Of a stretch of DNA of 9,279 nt, positions 1 to 6,800 are shown piece by piece; position 1 is the first letter of the stretch, and each line of letters starts with the position of its first letter. The notes under the pieces were generated by a model. It was given only the letters and a program-made list of their open reading frames with translations, was not told where the DNA came from and made no database searches. Origin of the DNA: an uncultured Mediterranea sp. (GTDB taxonomy: Bacteria > Bacteroidota > Bacteroidia > Bacteroidales > Bacteroidaceae). A program made the translations under genes and the position numbers. The stretch covers positions 1 to 9,279 of the forward strand of contig CAMGAL010000065.1 of assembly GCA_946007445.1 (NCBI GenBank). Reading direction: 5' to 3'.

Positions 1-1858
1 GTATGATACCGCCTGCCGTATAGAGGTTGTTATCGCCGTGTGGTGCATCTCCGTTCTGTCTCACTCCTTCCTCTTGCAGGGCAGCGAGGTAATAGGTTAG
101 GCTGGCGGTTCCGTCCATGGTGGGCTCGTTGGTCGAATAGTCGCCTATCGCATCGTGGTAGACCATTTCTTCGGGTTGGAAGCGCTCGTAGGTATCGCCC
201 GGTTTTCCTGGTAGTCCCGACAGATTGACTCCGCGCAGGCTGTGGAATATCGTCGTATAGACCGGTCCGTCCACCAATCCTCCGGTGGCGTTGCACCCTT
301 CGTGCATGGCATAGGCGGAATGGGGCTGAGAGGGCGTATCGCCGTATGACGGTAAGCCGACTATCATCGTGGTACCCCATGGATTGCATCCGAAAAGCCA
401 GTCGCGCAGAGCGGCTTCCATCTCGGCAAAGCGGTTGTCGCCTCCGGCCAGACGATAGAGCCGGCATTGGGTCAGCGCAGCTACAGTCAGATTGTTGGAG
501 CACCAAATGGCAGGTATACCGAAGAGGAAAGGATGGTTGCCTGCTTTTTCAAGGATACGCTCCAGACCGGTACGTAGGTTGCGCAAGAACTCTCGTTGCA
601 GCCGAGGTGTACCGAGGCGTGCCAGGTGGTAGTGACCTACATTGAGGAAAGGGTACCATTGGTAGTGGCGGGCGCTGTCGGCACCCATCCAAGGGGTGAT
701 AGGCTCTCGTCGGGCATACTCGGCTGCTTCATTCAGATAATGACTTTCTTGTGTGCTCTGGTAGAGTTCAACGGCTCCCAACTCCATGTCGTCTGTCCAG
801 TTGTCTTCCTCATAGATGTAGGGCGACAAAACCGAGGCTGTCTGGCAGACTCCAGGCTTTTCGACCCCAGTACGGTAGGCAGCTTCCGCTTTGCTGCCTA
901 TGTGAGTGGCAAAATCTGGATAGAAAGGTGCCAGCACCCGGGCTCCTCGGGCAAAGCATGAGGCAAACTTGCCGGCAGTGCTGGCTACGCCCGTGGTGGC
1001 ATTGGTAAATTTGCCGCGTACCTGTGGCTCGCCGCTGCAGTAGTAGACGGGGCGTCCGTTCCCTGCACCATAGCCATAGTCCACCTTATCTTGATTGGGT
1101 AGACGCATGGAGGCGTGGTCTCGGTCGTCAGCTATCTGGTTGTAGAGCTCTCCGGGTGCAGGATTCATGCGGTCCAGCCAGTCGAGTCCCCACTTGCTTT
1201 CGTCCACGATATCGGGAATGCCATTGCTTCCCGGCAGACCCTGAGCATTGTAGCGGTCGGCAAAGGCGTGCGGATGCTCGCTGTAAGCCATCATCATCTG
1301 GTAGATGGCGTTGGCCGAGGTGGTGGTGTATTGCAGGTAGTCGGCGGCATCGTGCCAACCTCCGCGCACGTCGATATGCTCTCCGTTGCGGGTAGGATGC
1401 CCCGTGATGTAGGCATCGTGCGTATGGCAACTATCCTTCAGGTAGGGATTGAACCCACACCGTTGCTGACGCATATACTGGAGCAGGAAATCGGCCGTAC
1501 CATCGTAGACATGCGCGTTGATGGCAAATCGGGGCGACTCTGCCCGGCCGGCACGCAGGTAGTAAGTGCCTGGCTGCTCCACAAGGCTGAAGTCCAGTCG
1601 ATAGGTAGAGTGCATCCGGCCATAGGCACCCGTTGCTTGGGGTTGAGACAAGGTACTGACCACCTCGCCACTGAAGGCATCCACCACCTCGAACGAGGAG
1701 AGGGCTGTCTCTTCTTCACTGAGGAACACGGCTACCTTGATGGAGTGGGGAAGATAGCCTAACTGGTTGATACGAATCCATTCGTCTGCCTGCAAGGGAA
1801 GCAGGGCAAGAAGTGACAGCAGCCATGCGTGCGTCAATCGGCGGAAAAGTGTTTTCAT
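1..1858 (-). CDS. Secreted glycoside hydrolase family 9 (endoglucanase-type), C-terminus beyond the window
   Basis: The frame is open for 619 codons from the ATG to the left edge without a stop, so the 3' end is missing. Residues 1-24 look like a signal peptide (KTLFRR, then a Leu/Ala core ending LQA before DEW) with no lipobox Cys, so a type I exported protein is likely. Residues about 27-115 match the Ig-like N-terminal domain of GH9 enzymes (IRINQLGYLP). The (alpha/alpha)6 catalytic domain follows: GGWHDAADY (Asp170 and Asp173, base/water-activating pair), FGCNPWGTTMIVGLP (489-503), and DYSTNEPTMDGTAS (573-586) with the general acid Glu578. GH9 enzymes cleave beta-1,4-glucans by inversion, so a periplasmic or surface beta-glucanase is expected; the exact substrate cannot be read. 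The residues after the catalytic domain (ending GGII) continue past the edge, and some Bacteroidota GH9 proteins carry an extra C-terminal domain there. Family call is firm. Confidence 0.93.
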   Translation of the reverse strand, partial: MKTLFRRLTHAWLLSLLALLPLQADEWIRINQLGYLPHSIKVAVFLSEEETALSSFEVVDAFSGEVVSTLSQPQATGAYGRMHSTYRLDFSLVEQPGTYYLRAGRAESPRFAINAHVYDGTADFLLQYMRQQRCGFNPYLKDSCHTHDAYITGHPTRNGEHIDVRGGWHDAADYLQYTTTSANAIYQMMMAYSEHPHAFADRYNAQGLPGSNGIPDIVDESKWGLDWLDRMNPAPGELYNQIADDRDHASMRLPNQDKVDYGYGAGNGRPVYYCSGEPQVRGKFTNATTGVASTAGKFASCFARGARVLAPFYPDFATHIGSKAEAAYRTGVEKPGVCQTASVLSPYIYEEDNWTDDMELGAVELYQSTQESHYLNEAAEYARREPITPWMGADSARHYQWYPFLNVGHYHLARLGTPRLQREFLRNLRTGLERILEKAGNHPFLFGIPAIWCSNNLTVAALTQCRLYRLAGGDNRFAEMEAALRDWLFGCNPWGTTMIVGLPSYGDTPSQPHSAYAMHEGCNATGGLVDGPVYTTIFHSLRGVNLSGLPGKPGDTYERFQPEEMVYHDAIGDYSTNEPTMDGTASLTYYLAALQEEGVRQNGDAPHGDNNLYTAGGII

Positions 1859-1892
1859 AAGAGTACTCTGAACGGTTGGTTAAGACACGTTG

Positions 1893-1900
1893 CAAAGTTA
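1893..1900 (-). promoter_or_regulatory. Bacteroidota -7 box for the GH9 gene
   Basis: Read on the minus strand this is TAACTTTG, an exact match to the TAnnTTTG -7 consensus of the Bacteroidota primary sigma factor. It lies 34 bases upstream of the GH9 ATG, in the only gap (52 bases) between the operon and that gene. No convincing -33 TTTG is seen at the usual spacing. It suggests that the GH9 gene can be transcribed independently, although no terminator separates it from the operon upstream, so read-through is also possible. Confidence 0.6.
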
Positions 1901-1910
1901 TGAAAAATTC

Positions 1911-2837
1911 TCAGTTTTCCACCATCCGATAGAGCAAAGTATTTTGTACGACCAGCGGTTTGTCATGGGCGAAGAAGAGAATCCCATCCGCCGGAGCTTC
2001 TATCTGCAGGCGCACTTGTCCGTCATACGGATCGAGTATGCGAGCCAGTCGCTCCCCTTTGCGTACCTCTTCGCCGGCCGTGCGCTCTTTCAGAAAGATG
2101 CCTGCTTCTGTGGCGCGGATGCTGAGGAGGTCGCTTTCGTGTATCAAGCTGGTCTGATAGCCACCACGGATGTTCTGCTTCAGCCAGCCGGCTCGCTGCA
2201 TGAAGCGCAGGATGGCTTGGCAAGCCTCTCGTGTAGTGGCTTCGGAGATACGTCCTTCGCAGCCGGCATAGAGCGAGAAGGCCTTGCAACCCCATATCTG
2301 CCAGTTGTAGTTGAGCACCGTCGTGTCGTAAGGACGTGGACGACGCACATAGGCGTAGGGCAGACCGAACCAGCGCGACTCCTCTTCAGGTTGGTAACCG
2401 GTCTCCATCATACGGATGTGGGGGATGAAGTCGCCTGGCAGGTAGTAGCTAGCCAGTTGGATGCCATACTGATACCCTTTGATCTGCTCGAACAGGGCAG
2501 CGGCAATGCGCTGCGTGGTCTCTCCCTGGTCGTAGCCGGGGAACATGCGGTTGATGTCAGTCGTGTCCATGGCCCAGAAGCGCTTCTCGATATTCATGGA
2601 GAAGTGGTTGGCGTTGGGTATGACCAATATCCCGATACCTTCGGCCAGACGTCCTTCGGCTTCGATGCGTTGCAACAGGCTGACCATCTGTGAGCAGATG
2701 AATTGCTGCTGCACCTCATCACCGCGCAGGGCACCTACGATGGCCAGTGTAGGTTGGCCGCTACCGAAGCGGAAACCTTCTATCTTGAACTCGTCGCGGA
2801 AAGGCGACGACATGCGGAACAGTGTCTCTCTTTTCAT
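1911..2837 (-). CDS. AstE/aspartoacylase-family (M14-like) protein lacking the zinc-binding residues; probable pseudoenzyme
   Basis: This 308-residue protein aligns along its whole length with the product of the gene just upstream and keeps the family fold signatures: LAIVGALRGDE (31-41), DINRMFPG (94-101), and a C-terminal beta-barrel-like segment (about 240-305, EAGIFLKERTAGEEV ... APADGILFF). The residues needed for catalysis have changed. The first zinc ligand, His in HGDE, is Arg38 (RGDE; Glu41 is kept). The DxH second ligand site reads IQLAS, with Gln127 and Ala129 in place of Asp and His. The catalytic Glu position reads SLYAG (Tyr190). From known family chemistry it should not bind zinc or hydrolyse amides. 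A regulatory, scaffolding or substrate-binding partner role for its active neighbour is inferred. The ATG overlaps the neighbour's TGA (ATGA), which favours coupled translation and a stoichiometric pair. The reading frame is intact, so it is not simply a decaying gene. Confidence 0.85.
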   Translation of the reverse strand: MKRETLFRMSSPFRDEFKIEGFRFGSGQPTLAIVGALRGDEVQQQFICSQMVSLLQRIEAEGRLAEGIGILVIPNANHFSMNIEKRFWAMDTTDINRMFPGYDQGETTQRIAAALFEQIKGYQYGIQLASYYLPGDFIPHIRMMETGYQPEEESRWFGLPYAYVRRPRPYDTTVLNYNWQIWGCKAFSLYAGCEGRISEATTREACQAILRFMQRAGWLKQNIRGGYQTSLIHESDLLSIRATEAGIFLKERTAGEEVRKGERLARILDPYDGQVRLQIEAPADGILFFAHDKPLVVQNTLLYRMVEN

Positions 2838-3766
2838 AATCTGTGAATGCGTGCAATAAGTGAACCTTCGTATACAATGGGATAAGCGCGGATGGTGAAG
2901 AGGTAGCCGTGTATGGGCGAGAGGATGCGGTGAAGCACCTCACCTGTCAGGGAGCTGACGATGCATCCTATCTCTTCGCCTTCGTCGATGATGGTACCGT
3001 TCTTGTTCTCTGTCAGGAAAACGCCCGAAGCTGCGGCGTTGACAAACTCCACCTCATTGCCTATCGAGACGATGGGGCGATGTAGCATGGAGGTGTTTGT
3101 TTCACCCCGCCACATTCCCATTTGCTTCAGCAGGTTGAAGATGCCGTCAACCAACTGATTGCCCAAGCTGTGATTGATGCGCATACCTACGCCCATCTCT
3201 ACCACCACGCAGTGTGTCCCGATGGAGTTGAGCGAGTGGGCTAAAGTAGACTCCAGTACCGTGGCTGCTTCGTGAACCCAGATGAAATCAACGTTCAACA
3301 TTTGGGCAAAAGGGATGAGCTGGTTGGCGGTGTCGATATGAATGCGTGCTTGGGGAACCTCACGCAGGAAGATGTTGCTGGAGTGGATGTCTATCACGAG
3401 GTCGGCCCCTCGTAAGTCTTGGATAATGCTGTAGGCCGTACTTTCGGCCATGGTACCGTCAGGGTCGCCGGGAAAAATGCGATTCATGTCGAGGTCGAAG
3501 CCGGGGATGCCTCGCATGATGGAGTCTGTCCCCAGGGGGTTGAGCGACGGATAAATTTCTACTTGCCCGTCCAGCAGGTCGCTTTGCCGGCTCAGCAGTT
3601 GGGCTAGGCGGTAGCAGACGTACTGGCCTTCCAGTTCGTCGCCGTGGGTGCCGGTCACGATGCACACCCGTTTCCCTTTCTGCCGGCCGTAGATGGTCTT
3701 TTTGCGAATGAGCAGCCTTTCGTCTACGGGCAAGGCTGCTGATGCTACGATGGTTGTTTTGGTCAT
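2834..3766 (-). CDS. AstE/aspartoacylase-family zinc deacylase/carboxypeptidase (M14-like, COG3608 type)
   Basis: This 310-residue protein carries the full active site of the succinylglutamate desuccinylase/aspartoacylase branch of the M14 fold. Zinc ligands His41 and Glu44 sit in GTHGDELEG. DMNRIFPG (93-100) supplies the substrate-binding Asn-Arg. VIDIHSS (124-130) supplies Asp126 and the third ligand His128. VVVEMGVG (187-194) supplies the catalytic Glu190. Residues about 245-308 form a C-terminal beta-rich domain (ASGVFLTENKNG ... SPIHGYLF) typical of COG3608 members. There is no signal peptide, so it should act in the cytoplasm. Family members cleave the amide of an N-acyl amino acid or a C-terminal residue; the substrate is unknown, and calling it astE would over-claim, since no arginine catabolism genes lie nearby. 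It sits between the transglutaminase-like gene and a degenerate paralogue, with ATGA overlap to the latter. Its ATG overlaps the TGA that ends the 33-codon remnant of the upstream frame. Confidence 0.9.
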   Translation of the reverse strand: MTKTTIVASAALPVDERLLIRKKTIYGRQKGKRVCIVTGTHGDELEGQYVCYRLAQLLSRQSDLLDGQVEIYPSLNPLGTDSIMRGIPGFDLDMNRIFPGDPDGTMAESTAYSIIQDLRGADLVIDIHSSNIFLREVPQARIHIDTANQLIPFAQMLNVDFIWVHEAATVLESTLAHSLNSIGTHCVVVEMGVGMRINHSLGNQLVDGIFNLLKQMGMWRGETNTSMLHRPIVSIGNEVEFVNAAASGVFLTENKNGTIIDEGEEIGCIVSSLTGEVLHRILSPIHGYLFTIRAYPIVYEGSLIARIHRL

Positions 3767-3867
3767 TGCATGTAGGTTGTTGGAGTGAATGAAGTTGCTT
3801 GTGGATTGTCAATGGGTTCCACAATGACCCTTATCTCTGAACGTTGCCCTGTTGGTGCGTCTCGTTA
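3763..3867 (-). other. Orphaned C-terminal extension of the transglutaminase-like gene, beyond an in-frame TAA
   Basis: After the TAA that ends the transglutaminase-like gene, the same frame stays open for 33 more codons and closes with a TGA overlapping the next gene's ATG as ATGA. Conceptual translation begins RDAPTGQRSEIRVIVEPID, with the alternating polar/hydrophobic pattern of a final beta strand, which is what transglutaminase-like proteins of this type usually have after their GRD.AD.SPI motif. Nothing else accounts for the 98-base gap, which is unusually long for this operon. I read it as former coding sequence cut off by a recent nonsense change, or as a sequencing error in the TAA. 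A small inverted repeat here (3799-3805 with 3818-3824) is most likely incidental. Confidence 0.65.
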
Positions 3868-4590
3868 TACTTCTAGGTTTATCGGGCTGTCGGCAGCGTC
3901 ACGTCCATGTGCTATTTTGATGTACCCCTCGGTGATGATTGCATTGGCCGTGGGGTCGATGCCTGTCCAGCAGCCGTCATCGGCCAGCACCTCTACCCAG
4001 GCGTGGGTAGCCCCTGTTCCGACGACAAATCCGTTCACATAACGGGCGGCAATCCCCCAGTGTCGGCATAGGGCAATGCAGATGTGAGCATAGTCCTGAC
4101 AGACTCCCTGCCCACGGGTCAGTGCCTCTTCAGCCGTGGTCTGGTTGTCGGTGCTCTGCGGCATGTAGGTCATGGCGCGGTGTACAGCGTCGGCTATTCG
4201 GAGGGCTTTGTCGGTTGTCGTCATGCCTGTGGACTGTGGCAGTGTGTGCAGCAGATGCTCCAGCGCAGGGCCGGAGCCGGTCAGCCGGCTCTCCACCCGA
4301 TAGAGCCCACCGCTGCTCGTTTCGGGCAGTCGGTAGTCAGTCAGCTCCACCTCGCCGTTGCACGTGAAGACGAAGGCATCGTGTGGCTCGTTGGTATGAC
4401 CATACTGGATGCGGCTCTTCAGTCCGTCTGGGCCCTGCAGGATGAGGGCAGGCGGTCGGATTTGCAGCACTTCGGCCACGATATGCTGACACGCATTCTC
4501 GCATGGCAGGCAACGCAGGCAGAAGTCGTGTCGCGCGGCGGGTACTTCAAAATACAAGATGCTCTGGTAGCTATATCTGTATCTTCTCAT
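3865..4590 (-). CDS. Transglutaminase-like cysteine protease-fold protein, C-terminally truncated by an in-frame stop
   Basis: Residues about 5-100 form the beta-rich N-terminal domain that precedes many bacterial transglutaminase-like cores, and about 125-235 form the core (COG1305 type). The triad is visible: Cys164 in GQGVCQDYAHI, His196 in ATHAWVEV and Asp212 in GIDPTAN. IKIAHGRDAADSPI near the end is the usual late motif. No signal peptide or membrane segment is seen, so it is probably cytoplasmic. Such proteins cleave or transfer on peptide amides; the partners here, an ATP-grasp ligase and Alpha-E, suggest processing of a peptide product (inferred). The 241-residue protein stops at TAA where homologues normally continue with a further strand, and the same frame resumes for 33 codons to an ATGA junction with the deacylase gene. 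The triad survives, so activity may be kept. The N-terminus holds an odd cluster, CLRCLPCENAC (24-34). It starts 17 bases after the Alpha-E gene. Confidence 0.88.
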   Translation of the reverse strand: MRRYRYSYQSILYFEVPAARHDFCLRCLPCENACQHIVAEVLQIRPPALILQGPDGLKSRIQYGHTNEPHDAFVFTCNGEVELTDYRLPETSSGGLYRVESRLTGSGPALEHLLHTLPQSTGMTTTDKALRIADAVHRAMTYMPQSTDNQTTAEEALTRGQGVCQDYAHICIALCRHWGIAARYVNGFVVGTGATHAWVEVLADDGCWTGIDPTANAIITEGYIKIAHGRDAADSPINLEV

Positions 4591-4607
4591 GGGATTTCAG
4601 TGGGAAA

Positions 4608-5306
4608 TCAGAGCAGCACCAGATGATTGAGGTAGGTGAGCAATGTCTGTTTGTAGCCGTCAGCCTTCGCCTCGTAGAGGTCTTCGCGAATCAGTTCGTC
4701 GAGCCGTTGCAGGATGACGGGGTCAAATAGATTGTCCTCTACCTCAGCACAGTTCTTCAGCGACTCGAAAGCCTCCTCGATGCGGTAGTAGGGGTAGTCG
4801 AAGCGTATGTGGAGGTCGATGTTCCCCCCCAACCCGCCCATCTTGCTAAGCTCTCGCATGCGCTCGGCCAACCCCCGCTCGTCGAGGGAGCCGAAGAAGG
4901 CCAGCAGGTAGTCGGTGATGGGTTGCAGCACCGTGATGTTCTTTTCCCGCCGGTCGGCACACTGCTTGATGTGGCAGAGCGACATCTGTATGTACGACAG
5001 ACTTTCGCTCTTGATCTCTTCGCGCAGCACGATAGCGTTGTCGTTGGCCAGCTCCAACCCTGAGATGAGCGAACCGACATTCTTGGGGTCGTACATCTGT
5101 CCCAGGCGGAACGCTTCGTCGTTGCCATACTGGTCAACAATGTCCAGCTTTTGGTAATACTCTTCATAATCTTTCGGGTCGCCGTCAATCATGCGGTCGT
5201 AGTAGCGACGCAGTAGGTGCAGGCTGATGTAGACCCGTTCGGCATATCTGCCCAGCCAGTAGAGGCGGTTGGCCTTGGTGGCAGGGATGGCATAACACAT
5301 CATCAT
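4608..5306 (-). CDS. Alpha-E domain protein (DUF403, COG2307), short form
   Basis: The largely helical, 232-residue protein begins with the family's N-terminal signature, ANRLYWLGRYAERVYISL (12-29), followed by NAIVLREEIKSESLSYIQM (90-108), the equivalent of the conserved N(A)..LREEIS.E segment. GNIDLHIRFDYPYYRIEEAF (161-180) occupies the place of the third conserved helix pair. Alpha-E proteins are normally around 300 residues, so this is a compact variant with degenerate spacing. They are almost always encoded beside a circularly permuted ATP-grasp protein, as here (32-base gap), and are thought to act with it, but no biochemical role is known to me. Three consecutive ATGs (5306, 5303, 5300) are possible starts, preceded by GAAAGAGA as a candidate ribosome site; the first is used here. 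A run of seven G (4824-4830, coding strand) falls within the frame, which remains open. Confidence 0.87.
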   Translation of the reverse strand: MMMCYAIPATKANRLYWLGRYAERVYISLHLLRRYYDRMIDGDPKDYEEYYQKLDIVDQYGNDEAFRLGQMYDPKNVGSLISGLELANDNAIVLREEIKSESLSYIQMSLCHIKQCADRREKNITVLQPITDYLLAFFGSLDERGLAERMRELSKMGGLGGNIDLHIRFDYPYYRIEEAFESLKNCAEVEDNLFDPVILQRLDELIREDLYEAKADGYKQTLLTYLNHLVLL

Positions 5307-5338
5307 AATCTCTTTCTATGTATTATTCGTTGTTTTAC

Positions 5339-6655
5339 TTACTTTTCCATGACCCAAGTGTCCTTGAATCCGCCCCCTTGCGAGGAGTTCACCACAAACG
5401 AGTCGGGATTGCGGCTGAAGCGCGTCAGGCCGCTAGGCCATACACGCGTCTCCTTGCCGGAGATGACGAAGGCACGCAAGTCGGCCTTGCGCTCCACACG
5501 CTCATTGCCCTCCAGTATCTCCATGTCCTTGAAGTCTATCACCTCTTGGGCTATCCAGCGGCGGGGCTGCTCGATGATGAGTTCCTTCAGCTGGGCCAGA
5601 CGCTTCTCGTCGAGGTCGCGGCCGAACATTACGCCGTAGCCTCCGGCCTCGCTCACGTCTTTGATGACCAGCTTCTCCAGGTGCGAGAGGATGTATTGGT
5701 AGTCCTCCGGATAGTAGGGCAGGTAGGTGGGGGCGTTCTGCAGGATAGGCTCTTCGCCGAGGTAGTACCTCACCATCTTGGGCACAAAGTAGTAGATGCC
5801 TTTGTCGTCTGCTACGCCGTTGCCCAGGGCGTTGATGAGCGCCACGTTGCCCTGTTTGTAGGCTTGCATTAGGTTGGGTACGCCCAGCAGGGAGGAGGGT
5901 TCAAACACCAGAGGGTCGAGGTACTCGTCGCTGATGCGGCGGTAGATGGCTCCTACCTGCTGGCGTGAGTGATACAGACCGGTGTAGTACACCTTGTCGT
6001 CCTCCACAATCAGGTCGCCGGGAAAGGCCAGAGTGGCACCGGTCTTTTCGGCCAAATAGGAGTGCTCGAAGAAGGCTGAGTTGTAGCGTCCGGGTGTCAG
6101 AATCACGCAGATGCCTCGGTCGTCACACATGTCGTCCATCATCTGTCGCAGCAGGTCGCTGTAGTTGCGGTTGTCGGCCACGTCGTTTTCGCTGAAGGTT
6201 TCGGGCGACACTTTGCGGGTGATGGTGCGGGCTATCATGGGATAGGAGGCACCCGAGGGGATGCGCAGATTGTCCTCCAGCACATACCATTCGCCAGTTT
6301 TGGCCTGCACCAGGTCGATGCCCGAAATGTGTGAGTAGACGTTACCTTGAGGGGTGATGCCTTCACATTCAGGCATGTAGCCTTTCGATGAGTAGACAAA
6401 CTCTTCGGGGATGATGCCATCGCTGATGATGCGCTTCTCGTGATAGATGTCGTAGAGGAAGCGGTTGAGGGCATCGACCCGTTGACGCAATCCCCGTTCC
6501 AGATAGTCCCAGTCGCTCTTGCTGATGATGCGAGGGATGGAGTCGAAAGGAAAGAGCTGCTCGTTGAACACTCCGTTTTTGTAGACTCCGAACCGAACTC
6601 CGAACCGCTCCATCCATTTGTTGACGGTGTCGCGGCTTTCAATCAGTCTGTTCAT
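5339..6655 (-). CDS. Circularly permuted type 2 ATP-grasp protein (DUF404/DUF407, COG2308)
   Basis: Recognised from a series of near-invariant family motifs in order: FPFDSIPRIIS (35-45), FLYDIYHEKRI (66-76), VLEDNLRIPSGASYP (125-139), LTPGRYNSAFFEHSYLA (186-202), IYRRISDEYLDPL (237-249), NALGNGVADDK (275-285), IKDVSEAGGYGVMFG (331-345), DLRAFV (392-397) and VNSSQGGGFKDTWVM (422-436). ATP-grasp enzymes activate a carboxylate as acyl phosphate and join it to an amine or thiol; in this permuted class the nucleotide-binding segments are rearranged and the true substrates are unknown. At 438 residues it is slightly shorter than the usual 470-490. It has no export signal and is likely cytoplasmic. 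It is the first gene of the operon, 32 bases ahead of Alpha-E, its usual partner. Comparative-genomic work on ATP-grasp amidoligases has proposed that this pair makes a peptide-like metabolite or tag; that is a prediction, not a demonstrated activity. Confidence 0.95.
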   Translation of the reverse strand: MNRLIESRDTVNKWMERFGVRFGVYKNGVFNEQLFPFDSIPRIISKSDWDYLERGLRQRVDALNRFLYDIYHEKRIISDGIIPEEFVYSSKGYMPECEGITPQGNVYSHISGIDLVQAKTGEWYVLEDNLRIPSGASYPMIARTITRKVSPETFSENDVADNRNYSDLLRQMMDDMCDDRGICVILTPGRYNSAFFEHSYLAEKTGATLAFPGDLIVEDDKVYYTGLYHSRQQVGAIYRRISDEYLDPLVFEPSSLLGVPNLMQAYKQGNVALINALGNGVADDKGIYYFVPKMVRYYLGEEPILQNAPTYLPYYPEDYQYILSHLEKLVIKDVSEAGGYGVMFGRDLDEKRLAQLKELIIEQPRRWIAQEVIDFKDMEILEGNERVERKADLRAFVISGKETRVWPSGLTRFSRNPDSFVVNSSQGGGFKDTWVMEK

Positions 6656-6693
6656 AGTGCTTCTTTATTAGTTGTATGTTTTGTTTCCGATGA

Positions 6694-6701
6694 CAAAGGT
6701 A
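6694..6701 (-). promoter_or_regulatory. Bacteroidota -7 box for the ATP-grasp/Alpha-E operon
   Basis: On the minus strand this reads TACCTTTG, a full match to TAnnTTTG. It is 38 bases upstream of the ATP-grasp ATG, giving a leader of about 30 bases that is A-rich (AATAAAGAAG before the start). No good -33 TTTG is found at 19-21 bases; the upstream DNA is strongly AT-rich. It is the only such box between the C1 peptidase terminator and the operon. Since no equivalent box is seen in the gaps within the operon, it probably drives all five genes. Confidence 0.65.
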
Positions 6702-6800
6702 AGCAATATGATTATGAAAGTCTGTTATTGGTGTCTATTTGTTTTGTGTTTAATTTTAATATAAATAGAATGAAAGATTTATTCGTAAATATGTGGCAAT

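Noticed and set aside
1115..1762. Several open frames on both strands inside the GH9 gene
   Set aside because: One minus-strand frame is open from 1858 to the edge and carries all GH9 motifs in order, so no frameshift needs to be assumed and the other frames are by-products.
1890..2693. 267-codon open frame antisense to the degenerate AstE-family gene
   Set aside because: The minus-strand frame aligns end to end with its neighbour; the antisense frame has no recognisable motif. It does not show that the minus-strand gene is false despite the lost active site.
1911..3766. Arginine catabolism (astE) function for the two AstE-family genes
   Set aside because: No other arginine succinyltransferase pathway genes are nearby, and the proteins match the broad COG3608 deacylase group rather than AstE proper.
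3799..3824. Seven-pair inverted repeat with a 12-base loop as an intra-operon terminator or attenuator
   Set aside because: There is no U tract and the stem is short. The sequence is better explained as remnant coding DNA of the transglutaminase-like gene.
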